Shown piece after piece: positions 7,742-17,713 of a stretch of 64,000 nt of DNA. Position 1 is the first letter of the stretch, and each line of letters opens with the position of its first letter. A program made the translations under genes and the position numbers. A model generated the notes under the pieces. The model searched no databases and had not been told where the DNA came from. It was given only the letters and a program-made list of their open reading frames with translations. The DNA comes from Candidatus Marinarcus aquaticus (GTDB lineage: Bacteria > Campylobacterota > Campylobacteria > Campylobacterales > Arcobacteraceae): NCBI RefSeq assembly GCF_004116335.1, contig NZ_PDKN01000005.1, positions 1 to 64,000 on the forward strand, in the 5' to 3' direction.

Positions 7742-10285
7742 TTAATGGTTGTTTGGAGTGTGGTTACAAATTAAATCGACAATTTCATCAGCATTAGCAC
7801 AAAAGTTTCCATTTTTTTCAATTAAAAATAGATCACGTGCTTTGCCACGACTGGTGTAGATTTTGGCACTCTCTATTTCAATATTAAAGTCATCAAAAAC
7901 TTTTGCAATATAGGCTAAAAGTCCTTTTTGGTCTTTTGTTTTTACTTTCATTGAGGCCAATTGTTGTGTATGATTGCAATCAATCTCTATTTCACTTTTT
8001 TTAATTTGGGGAATGATATGACGTGTATTTTTGGTCATATCAAATGAGTTTTGAATAATCTCTTCAATAAAGAGTAAATCTCCTTCATCGAGTTTTTCAC
8101 TGAAAATAACTTCAAAACACTTCTTCTCATCAAAGAGTTTAAATATACGCATATTGACAATATTTAAAAACTCCAGTTTCCCAAGTAGGTATCCTAAGTT
8201 TAAAGGAATGGCTCGAATAATTCGTATGGTCAGAGTCTCATCATTGATGATTTTATAGGTGTAGTCTTCGACTGTTTTTGCTCGAATGGCCAAATCTAAA
8301 ATGTCACTGGCTTTAAGTTGTAAAAAAATTTGGTTTGAAGCAATGTAGCTGATTTTTTTCTTCATAATCGCTGAGAGTTCTTTATATGCAGGCAGTTTTT
8401 TAATACTGTTGATTTTAGCCACTCTACGAGCGCTTTCATTGAGCAACTCTTCATTGTCAAATGCCGGCAAACTTTGTAAATAGAGCTCTTTTAAAAGTGT
8501 GGCTGTGGCACTGTTATAGATATGTTTTCCCACTGCTGAAATATCGGCATAGGTTACCACATAGAGCATGTCTAAGGCCAGTTTCGTTTTCATATTCGCT
8601 GTAAAAGCCAAAATGACTTTTTGTGAATAGATGTCTTCATTGGTGGCGACTTTACTCATCAGGTTGTGGTATCGAATGAGTCGTGCAATCAAGGAGGTCT
8701 CTTGTTTTGAAAAGCCATAGGCTCTGGCCATATTTTTAAAGAGCTTTTCTCCTGAAATGTGATGGTCTGTTTGTCGACCTTTGCCTACATCATGAAAGAG
8801 TGCCGCCAGTTTAGCCATGGATTGTTGATGAAGTGTTAAGTTATCATAGATATTTCTAACAAAAAGGTCTTGAATATCTTCGACAAACTTTAAGGTGTTA
8901 ATCGAATGAATGTCAACGGGTTGTTGATGATAACCATCAAATTGCGGTTGATTGATAATTTTTTTAGTGGTAGGGATAATGGCTTGAAACAGACTGCTGT
9001 TGTACAAAAGTTTAATGATAGGATAGAGTGTTGGTTGAAACAGCAACTGTTTAATCAATGTTTTGTGTTCATGAGTCTGTTTTTTAGGAAGTTGTGTTTT
9101 ACTTGCATAATAGATGTATGCACGGTCGAACTTCTCAATGCATTCAGGCAGACTTAATAACTCATTGAGAAACGCTTTGAGTTCTTTGGGACGGTTGTTA
9201 AAAGAGGTATACAGTGTGTTATCAATCACATAAAGGTTTTTTGAAAATCTGGACTTTTTTAAAGCACTTAATCGATGAGGTTCTAAATGCATTTTTCGTG
9301 TGAGTTTTTCAACCATCACCGTTGTAAAAAAATGAATGGCATGCAAGGCATTAAAGAGTTTTGAAACACACTGTCTCTCTTTTGTCAGACGGGGTGTATT
9401 ACTGAACCCCATTTTTAAACTGAGCTCTGGCATTACATCAAAGTTGACTTGATCGAGTTTTTTCTTAGAGATGGTGTGCAAAATACTTCGAGCTTGGAAG
9501 ATGAACTCCAATCCCATTCGATATCGTTTATACTCTTCATCACTGAAAAGTTGTCCGCTTAAGGATTTAACATCATCGACCCCATACAAAATATTGGCAA
9601 TCCAAAAAAGCATGTTGGCTTCTCTCATGCCTCCATAACCATCTTTGATGTTGGGTTCCATTTTAAGAGGGTATTTTAAAAGACGTTGTTTGTGCTCTTC
9701 CAGTTTTTCTAAAACAAAGGCTTTTTGATTGGTTCGTCGAATCTGTTTTAAAACACTTTGGTAACCATACCACAAATGTTTCGAACCGTAAATCATACGT
9801 GATTCTAAAATAGAGGTTTTAATGGTGATGTCTTCTTGTACACAACTGGAAACATCAAGCAACTCATGTACTCGTGAACCCAGTTTCAGTCCACAATCCC
9901 AAGCAAATGTGATGAACTCTTGAATCATGGGTTTCAGGTTGTATCCTGGAATATCTTCAAACAGAACCATCAAATCAATGTCCGAGTATAAACAGAGTTG
10001 TTCTCGTCCATAACTTCCAAGAGCAATCAGTGTAATCGGAATAGAACTTCCCATTGGCAAATAAGAGCCAAAATATTTTCGCAACATGTATTTATAGAGG
10101 GTTATAAGAAAACGGTCAATTTTTTTGGTGTGTTGTACAAAAAATTCTTTGCCACCGTTTTCATCAAACTGTGTATCTATGGAGTTTAAATACGCTTTAA
10201 GGTGTGTTTTAAATACTTTTGATATCTCAAAGTCATTTGCTTTTTTTTCAATCAAGTCTTCAACTTGGATATTCAAATCTGTCAT
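7742..10285 (-). CDS. glnD: GlnD: [protein-PII] uridylyltransferase / uridylyl-removing enzyme
   Basis: At 847 residues it has near-normal family length. The nucleotidyltransferase domain has GSYGREQLCLYSDID at residues 90-104. A helical region leads to an HD phosphohydrolase core, LAALFHDVGKGRQTDHH. The C-terminal part contains a degenerate first ACT-like stretch and a clear last ACT domain (SMKVKTKDQKGLLAYIAK... to the end). It adds UMP to PII in nitrogen shortage and removes it when glutamine is high. Two PII proteins with the target Tyr51 are encoded nearby. The start abuts the stop of the upstream gene (one-base overlap at 10285), so the two are coupled. Confidence 0.95.
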   Translation of the reverse strand: MTDLNIQVEDLIEKKANDFEISKVFKTHLKAYLNSIDTQFDENGGKEFFVQHTKKIDRFLITLYKYMLRKYFGSYLPMGSSIPITLIALGSYGREQLCLYSDIDLMVLFEDIPGYNLKPMIQEFITFAWDCGLKLGSRVHELLDVSSCVQEDITIKTSILESRMIYGSKHLWYGYQSVLKQIRRTNQKAFVLEKLEEHKQRLLKYPLKMEPNIKDGYGGMREANMLFWIANILYGVDDVKSLSGQLFSDEEYKRYRMGLEFIFQARSILHTISKKKLDQVNFDVMPELSLKMGFSNTPRLTKERQCVSKLFNALHAIHFFTTVMVEKLTRKMHLEPHRLSALKKSRFSKNLYVIDNTLYTSFNNRPKELKAFLNELLSLPECIEKFDRAYIYYASKTQLPKKQTHEHKTLIKQLLFQPTLYPIIKLLYNSSLFQAIIPTTKKIINQPQFDGYHQQPVDIHSINTLKFVEDIQDLFVRNIYDNLTLHQQSMAKLAALFHDVGKGRQTDHHISGEKLFKNMARAYGFSKQETSLIARLIRYHNLMSKVATNEDIYSQKVILAFTANMKTKLALDMLYVVTYADISAVGKHIYNSATATLLKELYLQSLPAFDNEELLNESARRVAKINSIKKLPAYKELSAIMKKKISYIASNQIFLQLKASDILDLAIRAKTVEDYTYKIINDETLTIRIIRAIPLNLGYLLGKLEFLNIVNMRIFKLFDEKKCFEVIFSEKLDEGDLLFIEEIIQNSFDMTKNTRHIIPQIKKSEIEIDCNHTQQLASMKVKTKDQKGLLAYIAKVFDDFNIEIESAKIYTSRGKARDLFLIEKNGNFCANADEIVDLICNHTPNNH

Positions 10286-11034
10286 TACAATAGCTCTTTA
10301 TGCATTTCCAACTTTTTTCGAAGGGTGATTCGGTTTAATCCCAGATGTTTTGACATCTGCAATTGACTTTTGTATTTCTTTTGACTTGCACGAAGCAGCG
10401 GTGCTTCAAAAAGGTAAAGGAAGTCTCTATAAGAGTTTTCCCCTTCCATATTATCAAGCATAAACTTCTCCATCAACATCATGATTTCATTTTCACCAAT
10501 GCTTTCAAACAGATACGAAAAGTAAATGGATTTTCGTAAGCTGATTGCATTTTGGGAGGTGTTGATAATGAGTTTTTCAGGTTTTTTTTCTGCCCCTAAA
10601 ATCTGCATGGCTTCTGCAGAGAACTTATTGGCTAAAGGTTTGATGTCCTCTTTACGGCTCTCTAAATTGGGAATAAACAGTGTAATACTGAAAAAATCTT
10701 TGAGTCTGTTGTTCAAATCATCTTTAAGTGAGGTGGCAATGACACGAATGTCATTCTCTTCGACCCATTTTAAAAAGAGCTCAATGTTGGTGATATCTTC
10801 AATACACTCTACAATGATTGATTCATGGCTGATGTGCATTACTTTATCTGCAATGTCTCTTTGAAGTTCATTGGCGTTATAGATTTTTGCTTCAGGAGTA
10901 ATATATGAAGCAAGGGTTTTTTTACCTGTACCTATGGAACCTGAAATCAAGGCATGAACACCCAGTGTTTTTAAAAGGGTTGCTGAGTTGAGAATCTCTT
11001 TTGAAGCGGGAGATACCGCTATGAATTGTTGCAT
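10285..11034 (-). CDS. NtrC-like regulator with degenerate AAA domain and Fis-type DNA-binding tail
   Basis: A 249-residue protein. The N-terminal part looks like a shortened AAA domain: GSIGTGKKTLASY (Walker A-like) near residues 33-45 and ESIIVECIED (Walker B-like) near 73-82. The C-terminus has the Fis-type helix-turn-helix QMSKHLGLNRITLRKKLEMH. I see no GAFTGA loop, so it probably does not activate sigma-54 polymerase in the usual way. It is co-transcribed with glnD, immediately upstream, suggesting a nitrogen-related regulator. Similar short 'Fis family' proteins occur next to glnD in related bacteria, by memory. Confidence 0.65.
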   Translation of the reverse strand: MQQFIAVSPASKEILNSATLLKTLGVHALISGSIGTGKKTLASYITPEAKIYNANELQRDIADKVMHISHESIIVECIEDITNIELFLKWVEENDIRVIATSLKDDLNNRLKDFFSITLFIPNLESRKEDIKPLANKFSAEAMQILGAEKKPEKLIINTSQNAISLRKSIYFSYLFESIGENEIMMLMEKFMLDNMEGENSYRDFLYLFEAPLLRASQKKYKSQLQMSKHLGLNRITLRKKLEMHKELL

Positions 11035-11097
11035 GTTATAAAACTCCAGTTACTTCTTTGGCATAGAATGGCACATTATACAAAATTGTCAATTAAA

Positions 11098-11967
11098 CTA
11101 CTTTTTACTTGGACGTTTGGTCAAATAAATAAAGAGTGAAAGCGCAATGATAATTAAAGATACCCCTGAGATCAGATAAAGAGCATTGACCATTTTATCA
11201 TAATCTTTAAGGGCAATTTTAAATACAACCATCAAGGCTTCAATACTTAATGCAATGATGATGGTGATTAAAAACTTGGTAATCATTTTGGTTTCCACTC
11301 TTGAATCTTGTGAATAGGATTTGAAAAAGACCTCTTGTTCCAAAATGGTTTTTGCTAAGTCAAAAATAGCAATTCCCAGCGTCAATGCAATGACGGGTTT
11401 AAATATCGCATCCAACGCAAAGTCATGTCCCAATAAAAAGTGGGTGACAAACTCATACATGGCATACAAAATAATAAACAAGGATAAAAATCCCATTGAA
11501 AACCCAGCCAATGCATAAAAAGCCTTGGTCACGGTGTGAAACGGTTTGTTAAACTCTATGAGATTGAGTTTTTCAAGTAAAATTTCAATGTTAAAATCTA
11601 AAAAGATAATCGAATCCCCATCTTTGACCGTTGCAGTAATGCAGTTGTTTCTTGTTGCACTGCTGACATACACAGAAGAGAAAGCGATATCATCTTGCTT
11701 GAAGTGCAGTTTAGAAAAGAGGTAACTTCGGTCGTGATCTTGTGCACTCTCATCAAGTTTATATCGATAATAATTAGGTGAGGTTTGTACTTGATTGTTT
11801 TTATCTACAGAATAAACCAGTTCCAAGGAAGGGAAAAGTGAAAAAAGCACTTTATAGTTTCCTTTCTCTAATTTTTTAAGTTCACCGATATTAATCAAAC
11901 TTTCGTGAATGAAATCTTCAATTTTATCTTTATGATTTTCGTATATGTTTAAATACTCTTTCATCAC
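11098..11967 (-). CDS. Membrane protein with cache-like sensor half and PsiE-like helices
   Basis: A 289-residue protein. Residues 1 to about 140 are soluble-looking and resemble a PDC/cache ligand-sensing fold (SLELVYSVDKNNQVQTSPNY, then RSYLFSKL and SSATRNNCITATVKDG). From about 150 there are four or five membrane helices, the last ones with a PsiE-like look. There is no N-terminal signal segment, so the sensor-like half might be cytoplasmic unless it is carried out by an unusual topology. A role in signalling is inferred. It is monocistronic, with a 63-base gap to the NtrC-like gene and GGAG before its start. Confidence 0.5.
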   Translation of the reverse strand: MMKEYLNIYENHKDKIEDFIHESLINIGELKKLEKGNYKVLFSLFPSLELVYSVDKNNQVQTSPNYYRYKLDESAQDHDRSYLFSKLHFKQDDIAFSSVYVSSATRNNCITATVKDGDSIIFLDFNIEILLEKLNLIEFNKPFHTVTKAFYALAGFSMGFLSLFIILYAMYEFVTHFLLGHDFALDAIFKPVIALTLGIAIFDLAKTILEQEVFFKSYSQDSRVETKMITKFLITIIIALSIEALMVVFKIALKDYDKMVNALYLISGVSLIIIALSLFIYLTKRPSKK

Positions 11968-12179
11968 TCTCCTTTATAAAATCTCTACATTATTTATATA
12001 TACGCAAAAGTATATCATGTCTTAATAGAAATTATTATTTAGTACTGACTATAAACTATACAATATTCAGAAGAAGTTAAAAAAATAATTTATTGTTTAT
12101 TTTTTATACAATAAGTCACTTCCCAATGAATATTTTTTATATTACAATTTGAACAGATTAAATTTCAAAAAGGACGAGT

Positions 12180-13394
12180 ATGGAAAATTTTACTGATGTA
12201 GGATTTATTCTTAACGGATTTCTGTTTGTAGTATCAGGAATTTTAGTTATGTGGATGGCGGCTGGGTTCGCTATGTTAGAAGCGGGATTAACCCGAAGTA
12301 AAAATAACGCAACGGTTTTAACTAAGAACATTGCATTATTTGCAATCTCTTGTGTAATGTATTACTTTGTTGGTTATCAACTTATGTATGGTGAAGGTGG
12401 AGCTTTCATGGGAAGCTTTGCAATCATGGATATGACAACAGGTGCAGATGCATCTTATCCTGCAGCTTCAGACTTCTTCTTCCAAGTAATGTTCGTAGCA
12501 ACTGCAGCTTCAGTTATTTCTGGAACAATTGCAGAGAGAATGAAATTGTGGCCATTCTTAATCTTCGTTGTTGTATTAAGTGGTGTTATTTACCCATTAC
12601 AAGGTCACTGGACATGGGGTGGATCTGAATTAGGTGGAATCATTGCTGGTTTCTCTGACTTTGCAGGGTCAACAATTGTTCACTCTGTTGGAGGATGGGC
12701 TGCGTTAGCAGGTGTTCTTATCTTAGGTGCTAGAAAAGGTAAATATAGTAAAGATGGTCAAGTAAAACCAATTCCTGGTTCAAATTTAACGCTTGCTACA
12801 TTGGGTACATTCATCTTATGGATGGGATGGTTTGGATTCAATGGTGGATCACAACTGGCTTTAGGTTCAAAAGCAGACATCGAAGGTATTGCGTTAGTTG
12901 TTGCTGATACAAACATGGCAGCAGCAGCAGGTGCGATTGCAGCAGCAATTTTAACTCAAATTATTTATAAAAAAGTGGATTTAACATTTGTTTTAAATGG
13001 TGCTTTAGCAGGTCTTGTTTCTTGTACAGCGGGTCCAGACTTAGGTATGATGGTTGCGTTTATTGAAGGTATCGTTGGTGGTATCCTTGTAGTATTAGCC
13101 GTACCATTCTTTGACAAATTAAGAATTGATGATCCTGTTGGTGCACTTTCTGTTCACTTAGTTGCAGGTATCTGGGGAACAATTGCAGTGGGTATTTTTA
13201 ATCCAGATGTTACAATTTTAGCTCAAATTAAAGGTATTGTTGTAATCGGTGTGTTTGTATTCGTAGCATCATTCATCGTATGGAAAATCCTTGACTTAAT
13301 TGTTGGATTAAGAGTTGATGAAGAGACTGAAGTAACTGGTTTAGATATTCATGAAACTGGTTTAGAGTGTTATCCTGAGTTCAAAAAAGCGTAA
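12180..13394 (+). CDS. amtB: Ammonium transporter, first copy
   Basis: A 404-residue Amt channel for ammonium entry, with about eleven membrane helices. The family signature is DFAGSTIVHSVGGWAAL, including the first pore histidine. The second pore histidine is in DPVGALSVHLVAGIWGT. The C-terminal tail, DEETEVTGLDIHETGLECYP, resembles the segment that binds PII. AGGACGAG precedes the start. It is followed by a PII gene with a 49-base gap containing a hairpin, forming the usual amtB-glnK pair. Confidence 0.95.
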   Translation: MENFTDVGFILNGFLFVVSGILVMWMAAGFAMLEAGLTRSKNNATVLTKNIALFAISCVMYYFVGYQLMYGEGGAFMGSFAIMDMTTGADASYPAASDFFFQVMFVATAASVISGTIAERMKLWPFLIFVVVLSGVIYPLQGHWTWGGSELGGIIAGFSDFAGSTIVHSVGGWAALAGVLILGARKGKYSKDGQVKPIPGSNLTLATLGTFILWMGWFGFNGGSQLALGSKADIEGIALVVADTNMAAAAGAIAAAILTQIIYKKVDLTFVLNGALAGLVSCTAGPDLGMMVAFIEGIVGGILVVLAVPFFDKLRIDDPVGALSVHLVAGIWGTIAVGIFNPDVTILAQIKGIVVIGVFVFVASFIVWKILDLIVGLRVDEETEVTGLDIHETGLECYPEFKKA

Positions 13395-13408
13395 TTCGCT
13401 TTTTTGAA
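13380..13408 (+). terminator. Hairpin at the amtB stop, between amtB and glnK
   Basis: TTCAAAAAAGCG and CGCTTTTTTGAA form a perfect 12-base-pair stem with loop TAATT, overlapping the amtB stop codon. The T-run is inside the stem, so termination is likely to be partial. It could lower glnK expression or stabilise the upstream message. Confidence 0.5.
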
Positions 13409-13440
13409 TAACTTGAATACAAAATAAGATTAAGGAATAA

Positions 13441-13782
<342 letters not shown>

Positions 13783-13823
13783 GCTTTTGGTTTGACATTT
13801 CCTTGTTGATTGAATAAAATCAA

Positions 13824-13850
13824 GTCAAAGAGAGGCTCCTCTCTTTTGAC
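13824..13850 (+). terminator. Hairpin after the first PII gene
   Basis: GTCAAAGAGAGG pairs with CCTCTCTTTTGAC with one bulged T and a two-base turn. It is followed by TGTTTAAAAA, a weak tail. It probably ends the first amtB-glnK unit. Confidence 0.55.
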
Positions 13851-13952
13851 TGTTTAAAAAATATACACTCAAAAACTTACTATACAATATAAGTTCTCAC
13901 ATTTGTATAAAAAATAAATAACCAATCCCTTTTTAGAAGTTCAGAAAAAGTC

Positions 13953-13958
13953 TATAAT
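13953..13958 (+). promoter_or_regulatory. Probable -10 box of the second amtB unit
   Basis: A perfect TATAAT lies 33 bases before the second amtB. It indicates that the second pair has its own promoter, after the hairpin that closes the first pair. Confidence 0.5.
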
Positions 13959-13990
13959 ACATTCTATATAAAACAGACAAAGGGAGTCTT

Positions 13991-15178
13991 ATGGATTTAA
14001 CAGAAGTGAATTATGTCATTGATACTTTTTTTACGCTATTTGCGATGACACTCATTATTTTTATGGTGCCAGGCTTTGCAATGCTTGAAGCAGGATTGGT
14101 TCGAACAAAAAATGTTTCAACAGTATTGATGGTCAATACCATGATTTATGCAGTAGCATCATTGGGGTTTTTACTCATTGGGTACTCCATTGCATTTGGA
14201 GATTTTGGAAGTGACAGCATGAGTGCTTGGGCAGCCTTTCTATTTCAAATGGCATTTGTAGGAAAAGTTGTGAATATCATGAGTGGTGGTGTGAGTGAAC
14301 GTGCAAGAGTGCTTCCATTGGCACTATTTACAGTGATTATGGGAAGTGTGTTGTACCCAATCATTGTGAACTGGACATGGGGAGCAAATATGCTTGAAGG
14401 AACCATGCTTGAATTGAGTATGTACGATTTGGCTGGATCTACAGTTATTCACAGTACTGGTGGTTGGGCACTGTTGGCTGCCATTTTAATCATTGGTTCA
14501 AGAAAAGGGCGTTATCCAAAAGAGGGTGGAGTTCGTGTTATTCCTGCATCAAATGTGCCATTAGTAACGTTAGGAGCGTTTCTTTTATGGATTGGATGGT
14601 TTGGATTCAATGGCGGAAGTGTAGGTTCAATTGCTTCTAAAGAGAGTGCCGATGCAGTAGCGTTGACAATTATGAATACCAATACAGCTGGACTTGCTGG
14701 AGCAATTGTGGTGGGTCTTTTAATGTATGTACAATACAGAAAACTGGATATTACAATGATTCTAAATGGGGCCTTAGGTGGTTTGGTTGCAATTACAGCA
14801 GGACCTGATTTGTATACGATTTATCAACCAATTATTATTGGTGCGATTGGTGGGGCATTGGTTGTATTTGCTGTACCACTGTTTGATAAGTTAAGAATCG
14901 ATGATCCTGTGGGTGCACTTTCTGTTCATTTGGTCAATGGTATTTGGGGAACACTTGCCGTGGGAATTTTTGCAAGTAATGGTGATAATATTACACTTTT
15001 AGGTCAGTTAAAAGGTGTGATTGTTGTAGGTGTGTTTGCATTTGTGGTATCATTTGTTATCTTGTTTATTATTAATAAACTTTTTGCATTAAGAGCGGCT
15101 AATGATGAAGAGATGCAAGGACTTGATGTAGAAGAGTGTGGTTTAGAAGCGTATCCTGAGTTTAAACGCGCATTCTAA
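13991..15178 (+). CDS. amtB: Ammonium transporter, second copy
   Basis: A 395-residue paralogue of the upstream transporter. It keeps the signature DLAGSTVIHSTGGWALLAAI, the second pore histidine in GALSVHLVNGIWGTL, and the tail LDVEECGLEAYPEFKR. Loop lengths and the N-terminus differ clearly from the first copy, so it is not a recent duplication. AGGGAGTCTT precedes ATG. Two copies may differ in affinity or in PII partner. A second PII gene follows 61 bases later. Confidence 0.95.
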   Translation: MDLTEVNYVIDTFFTLFAMTLIIFMVPGFAMLEAGLVRTKNVSTVLMVNTMIYAVASLGFLLIGYSIAFGDFGSDSMSAWAAFLFQMAFVGKVVNIMSGGVSERARVLPLALFTVIMGSVLYPIIVNWTWGANMLEGTMLELSMYDLAGSTVIHSTGGWALLAAILIIGSRKGRYPKEGGVRVIPASNVPLVTLGAFLLWIGWFGFNGGSVGSIASKESADAVALTIMNTNTAGLAGAIVVGLLMYVQYRKLDITMILNGALGGLVAITAGPDLYTIYQPIIIGAIGGALVVFAVPLFDKLRIDDPVGALSVHLVNGIWGTLAVGIFASNGDNITLLGQLKGVIVVGVFAFVVSFVILFIINKLFALRAANDEEMQGLDVEECGLEAYPEFKRAF

Positions 15179-15212
15179 TGAACCAATAAAGAATTTAAAA
15201 AAATTTTGTTAA

Positions 15213-15577
<365 letters not shown>

Positions 15578-15578
<1 letters not shown>

Positions 15579-16591
15579 TGGCTACTTCGTTGACACTGAA
15601 TACTCCTTTAGACATGCACCTTCATCTTCGTGATGAAGCGATGCTTAAATTGGTTGCTCCATTGACTGCTCAGACATTCAGCGGAGCGTTAGTAATGCCT
15701 AATCTTGTACCTCCTGTAACTACTTTTGAAGCATTAAAAGCGTATGAACAACGTATTTTGGATGCAGCTTCATATGAAGATTTTAAACCGTACATGACGC
15801 TTTTTTTCCAACAATATGACAAAGCTTTTTTAGAAAAAGTCAAAGAGCATATTATTGGAATTAAACTCTATCCTGCAGGAATTACAACCAACTCTGAAAC
15901 CGGTGTTTCATCGATTGATTCTGAGACATTACGACCTACATTGGAGGCCATGAGTGATTTAGGAATTCCATTGTGTGTACATGGTGAAACCAATGGTTTT
16001 GTGATGGACAGAGAGAAAGAGTTTATGCCCATTTATGAAAGCTTGGCTCAAAACTTTCCAAAGCTTAAAATCATCATGGAGCACATCACTACAAAAGATG
16101 CTGTAGAGTTACTTGATAAGTATGAGAATCTTTATGCAACGATTACCGTTCAACACCTTCTAATTACTCTTGATGATGTTGCTGGTGGAATGTTGCAACC
16201 CCATCTTTTTTGTAAACCCATTGCAAAACGATATGAAGACCGAGATGCTTTAGTGAAAGTGGCACTCAATGCTCACCCTAAAGTGATGTTTGGAAGTGAT
16301 TCTGCACCACACCCTAAACATAAAAAAGAGGCATGCGGATGCGCCGCTGGAGTTTTTACAGCACCTATCGCTTTACAGATACTTGCAGGGCTTTTTGAAA
16401 CGCACGGTAAGTTAGATAATCTTCAAGCATTCATCAGTGATAATGCATTGAATATTTATGGCATAACACCACCTAAAAAAGAGATTACATTAGTAAAAGA
16501 GCCTTTTTTAGTACCAGAAAATTACAGTGGTGAAGGGGAAATGGTTGTTCCTATGTATGCAGGACAAACACTCTCTTGGAGTTTGGCTTAG
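15578..16591 (+). CDS. pyrC: Dihydroorotase
   Basis: A 337-residue zinc enzyme of pyrimidine synthesis that closes carbamoyl aspartate to dihydroorotate. The metal motif DMHLHLRD lies at residues 12-19, the bridging lysine in [12 protein letters not shown], further histidines in CVHGE and EHITT, and the catalytic Asp in [10 protein letters not shown]. Length and motifs match the PyrC (type II) class. The GTG start overlaps the stop of the preceding PII gene, so expression is tied to nitrogen control, an unusual arrangement. A perfect hairpin covers the stop codon. Confidence 0.95.
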
Positions 16592-16612
16592 TTTGTAATT
16601 TTACAAACTAAG
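16587..16612. terminator. Perfect hairpin between convergent pyrC and fliM
   Basis: CTTAGTTTGTAA and TTACAAACTAAG are perfect 12-base arms with a two-base centre (TT), overlapping the pyrC stop and ending three bases from the fliM stop. There is no strong T-tract, but the position between convergent genes fits a shared terminator. Confidence 0.55.
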
Positions 16613-16614
16613 AC

Positions 16615-17712
16615 TTAAAATTTATTTCTCTCTTCAAGCAGTTTTTTAACGGTTTCAGTTTGTCGTTGTTGTTGTTCATTACGCTCTTCTCTCATTGTGC
16701 GTAACATCTCTAATGTCTCTTGTTTTTCATGATCAATATTGGCTTTAATCTGTACTGCTTTTCGGCCATTTGAAAGACCACTTATAGATAAAAACTTCTC
16801 TTTTTTATTGATATAGAGTTTCGCTTGTGGGGATGTGGCATTTTTATTAAAGACAATGACATCATCTTTTTTAAGGTTGAGTATATCAAATACATTGAGT
16901 TCCGTCTCTGCCATAATGGCATCAATATGCATTTTTGCCCCAGAAATCAACGTCGTAATATCTCGTTTTTTACTCACCTTTTTATTTCGCCCCTCTGAGA
17001 AGATTTTCTCAACAATTTTATGCAACAGCATATCAATGTATGAAATAGGGTAACAAATAGATAAAAACCCTGAGTCTTCATCAATCGTGATTTCAAGTAC
17101 CACTAAAAGAACAATTTCGTGGTCTGAAATAACTTGGATAGCATTGGCATTGGTATCACGTGATTCAATCTTAAAATTGATTCGTGTGATTTCATTCCAT
17201 GCTTTTTGCATGTGGGTCACCAGTACTTTATAAAAGTGTTCAAAAATCTCTACTTCAATCTCTGTGAGTTCTCTATCTAGGTTATCACTTGCTGCAATGG
17301 CACCACTTCCAAGAAGTTCTGCAATGATTTTGTGAGAAATACCAGGGTTACATTCAACAACAATCCGACCATCAAGTGGTTTAAGTGAGAGTGTGTTTAG
17401 CGAGGTGAGTTGAGGGATAGAGAGGATAAACTCTCCATAGGTCATTTGCTCAATAGAGTAAAGCTTGATATCCACAATTTTACGAAGCATTGCTGACAGA
17501 TCCGTAATAAGGTCTCGAAGCATTTTATCGTGAAGCGTTGAGAAGGCTTTAAACTGCTCATTGGAGATACGATTGGGCTTTTTAAAATCATAAATCGAGT
17601 AATTCTTCTCTTTAGAGACTATCTGCTCTTCTTCCGCTCCATCAATATCCTCGCCTTGTTCAGCGATATCTAAAAGTGCATCAATTTCATCTTGACTTAA
17701 AAATTCAGCCAT
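16615..17712 (-). CDS. fliM: Flagellar motor switch protein FliM
   Basis: A 365-residue protein of the C-ring that binds phosphorylated CheY and sets rotation direction. The N-terminal motif LSQDEIDALLDIAEQGED is the CheY-binding helix. The central domain includes LTSLNTLSLKPLDGRIVVE and the C-terminal SpoA-like domain KLYINKKEKFLSISGLSNGR. The last 40 residues form a charged helical extension. It starts one base after the flgI stop on the minus strand. Confidence 0.95.
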   Translation of the reverse strand: MAEFLSQDEIDALLDIAEQGEDIDGAEEEQIVSKEKNYSIYDFKKPNRISNEQFKAFSTLHDKMLRDLITDLSAMLRKIVDIKLYSIEQMTYGEFILSIPQLTSLNTLSLKPLDGRIVVECNPGISHKIIAELLGSGAIAASDNLDRELTEIEVEIFEHFYKVLVTHMQKAWNEITRINFKIESRDTNANAIQVISDHEIVLLVVLEITIDEDSGFLSICYPISYIDMLLHKIVEKIFSEGRNKKVSKKRDITTLISGAKMHIDAIMAETELNVFDILNLKKDDVIVFNKNATSPQAKLYINKKEKFLSISGLSNGRKAVQIKANIDHEKQETLEMLRTMREERNEQQQRQTETVKKLLEERNKF

Positions 17713-17713
17713 A

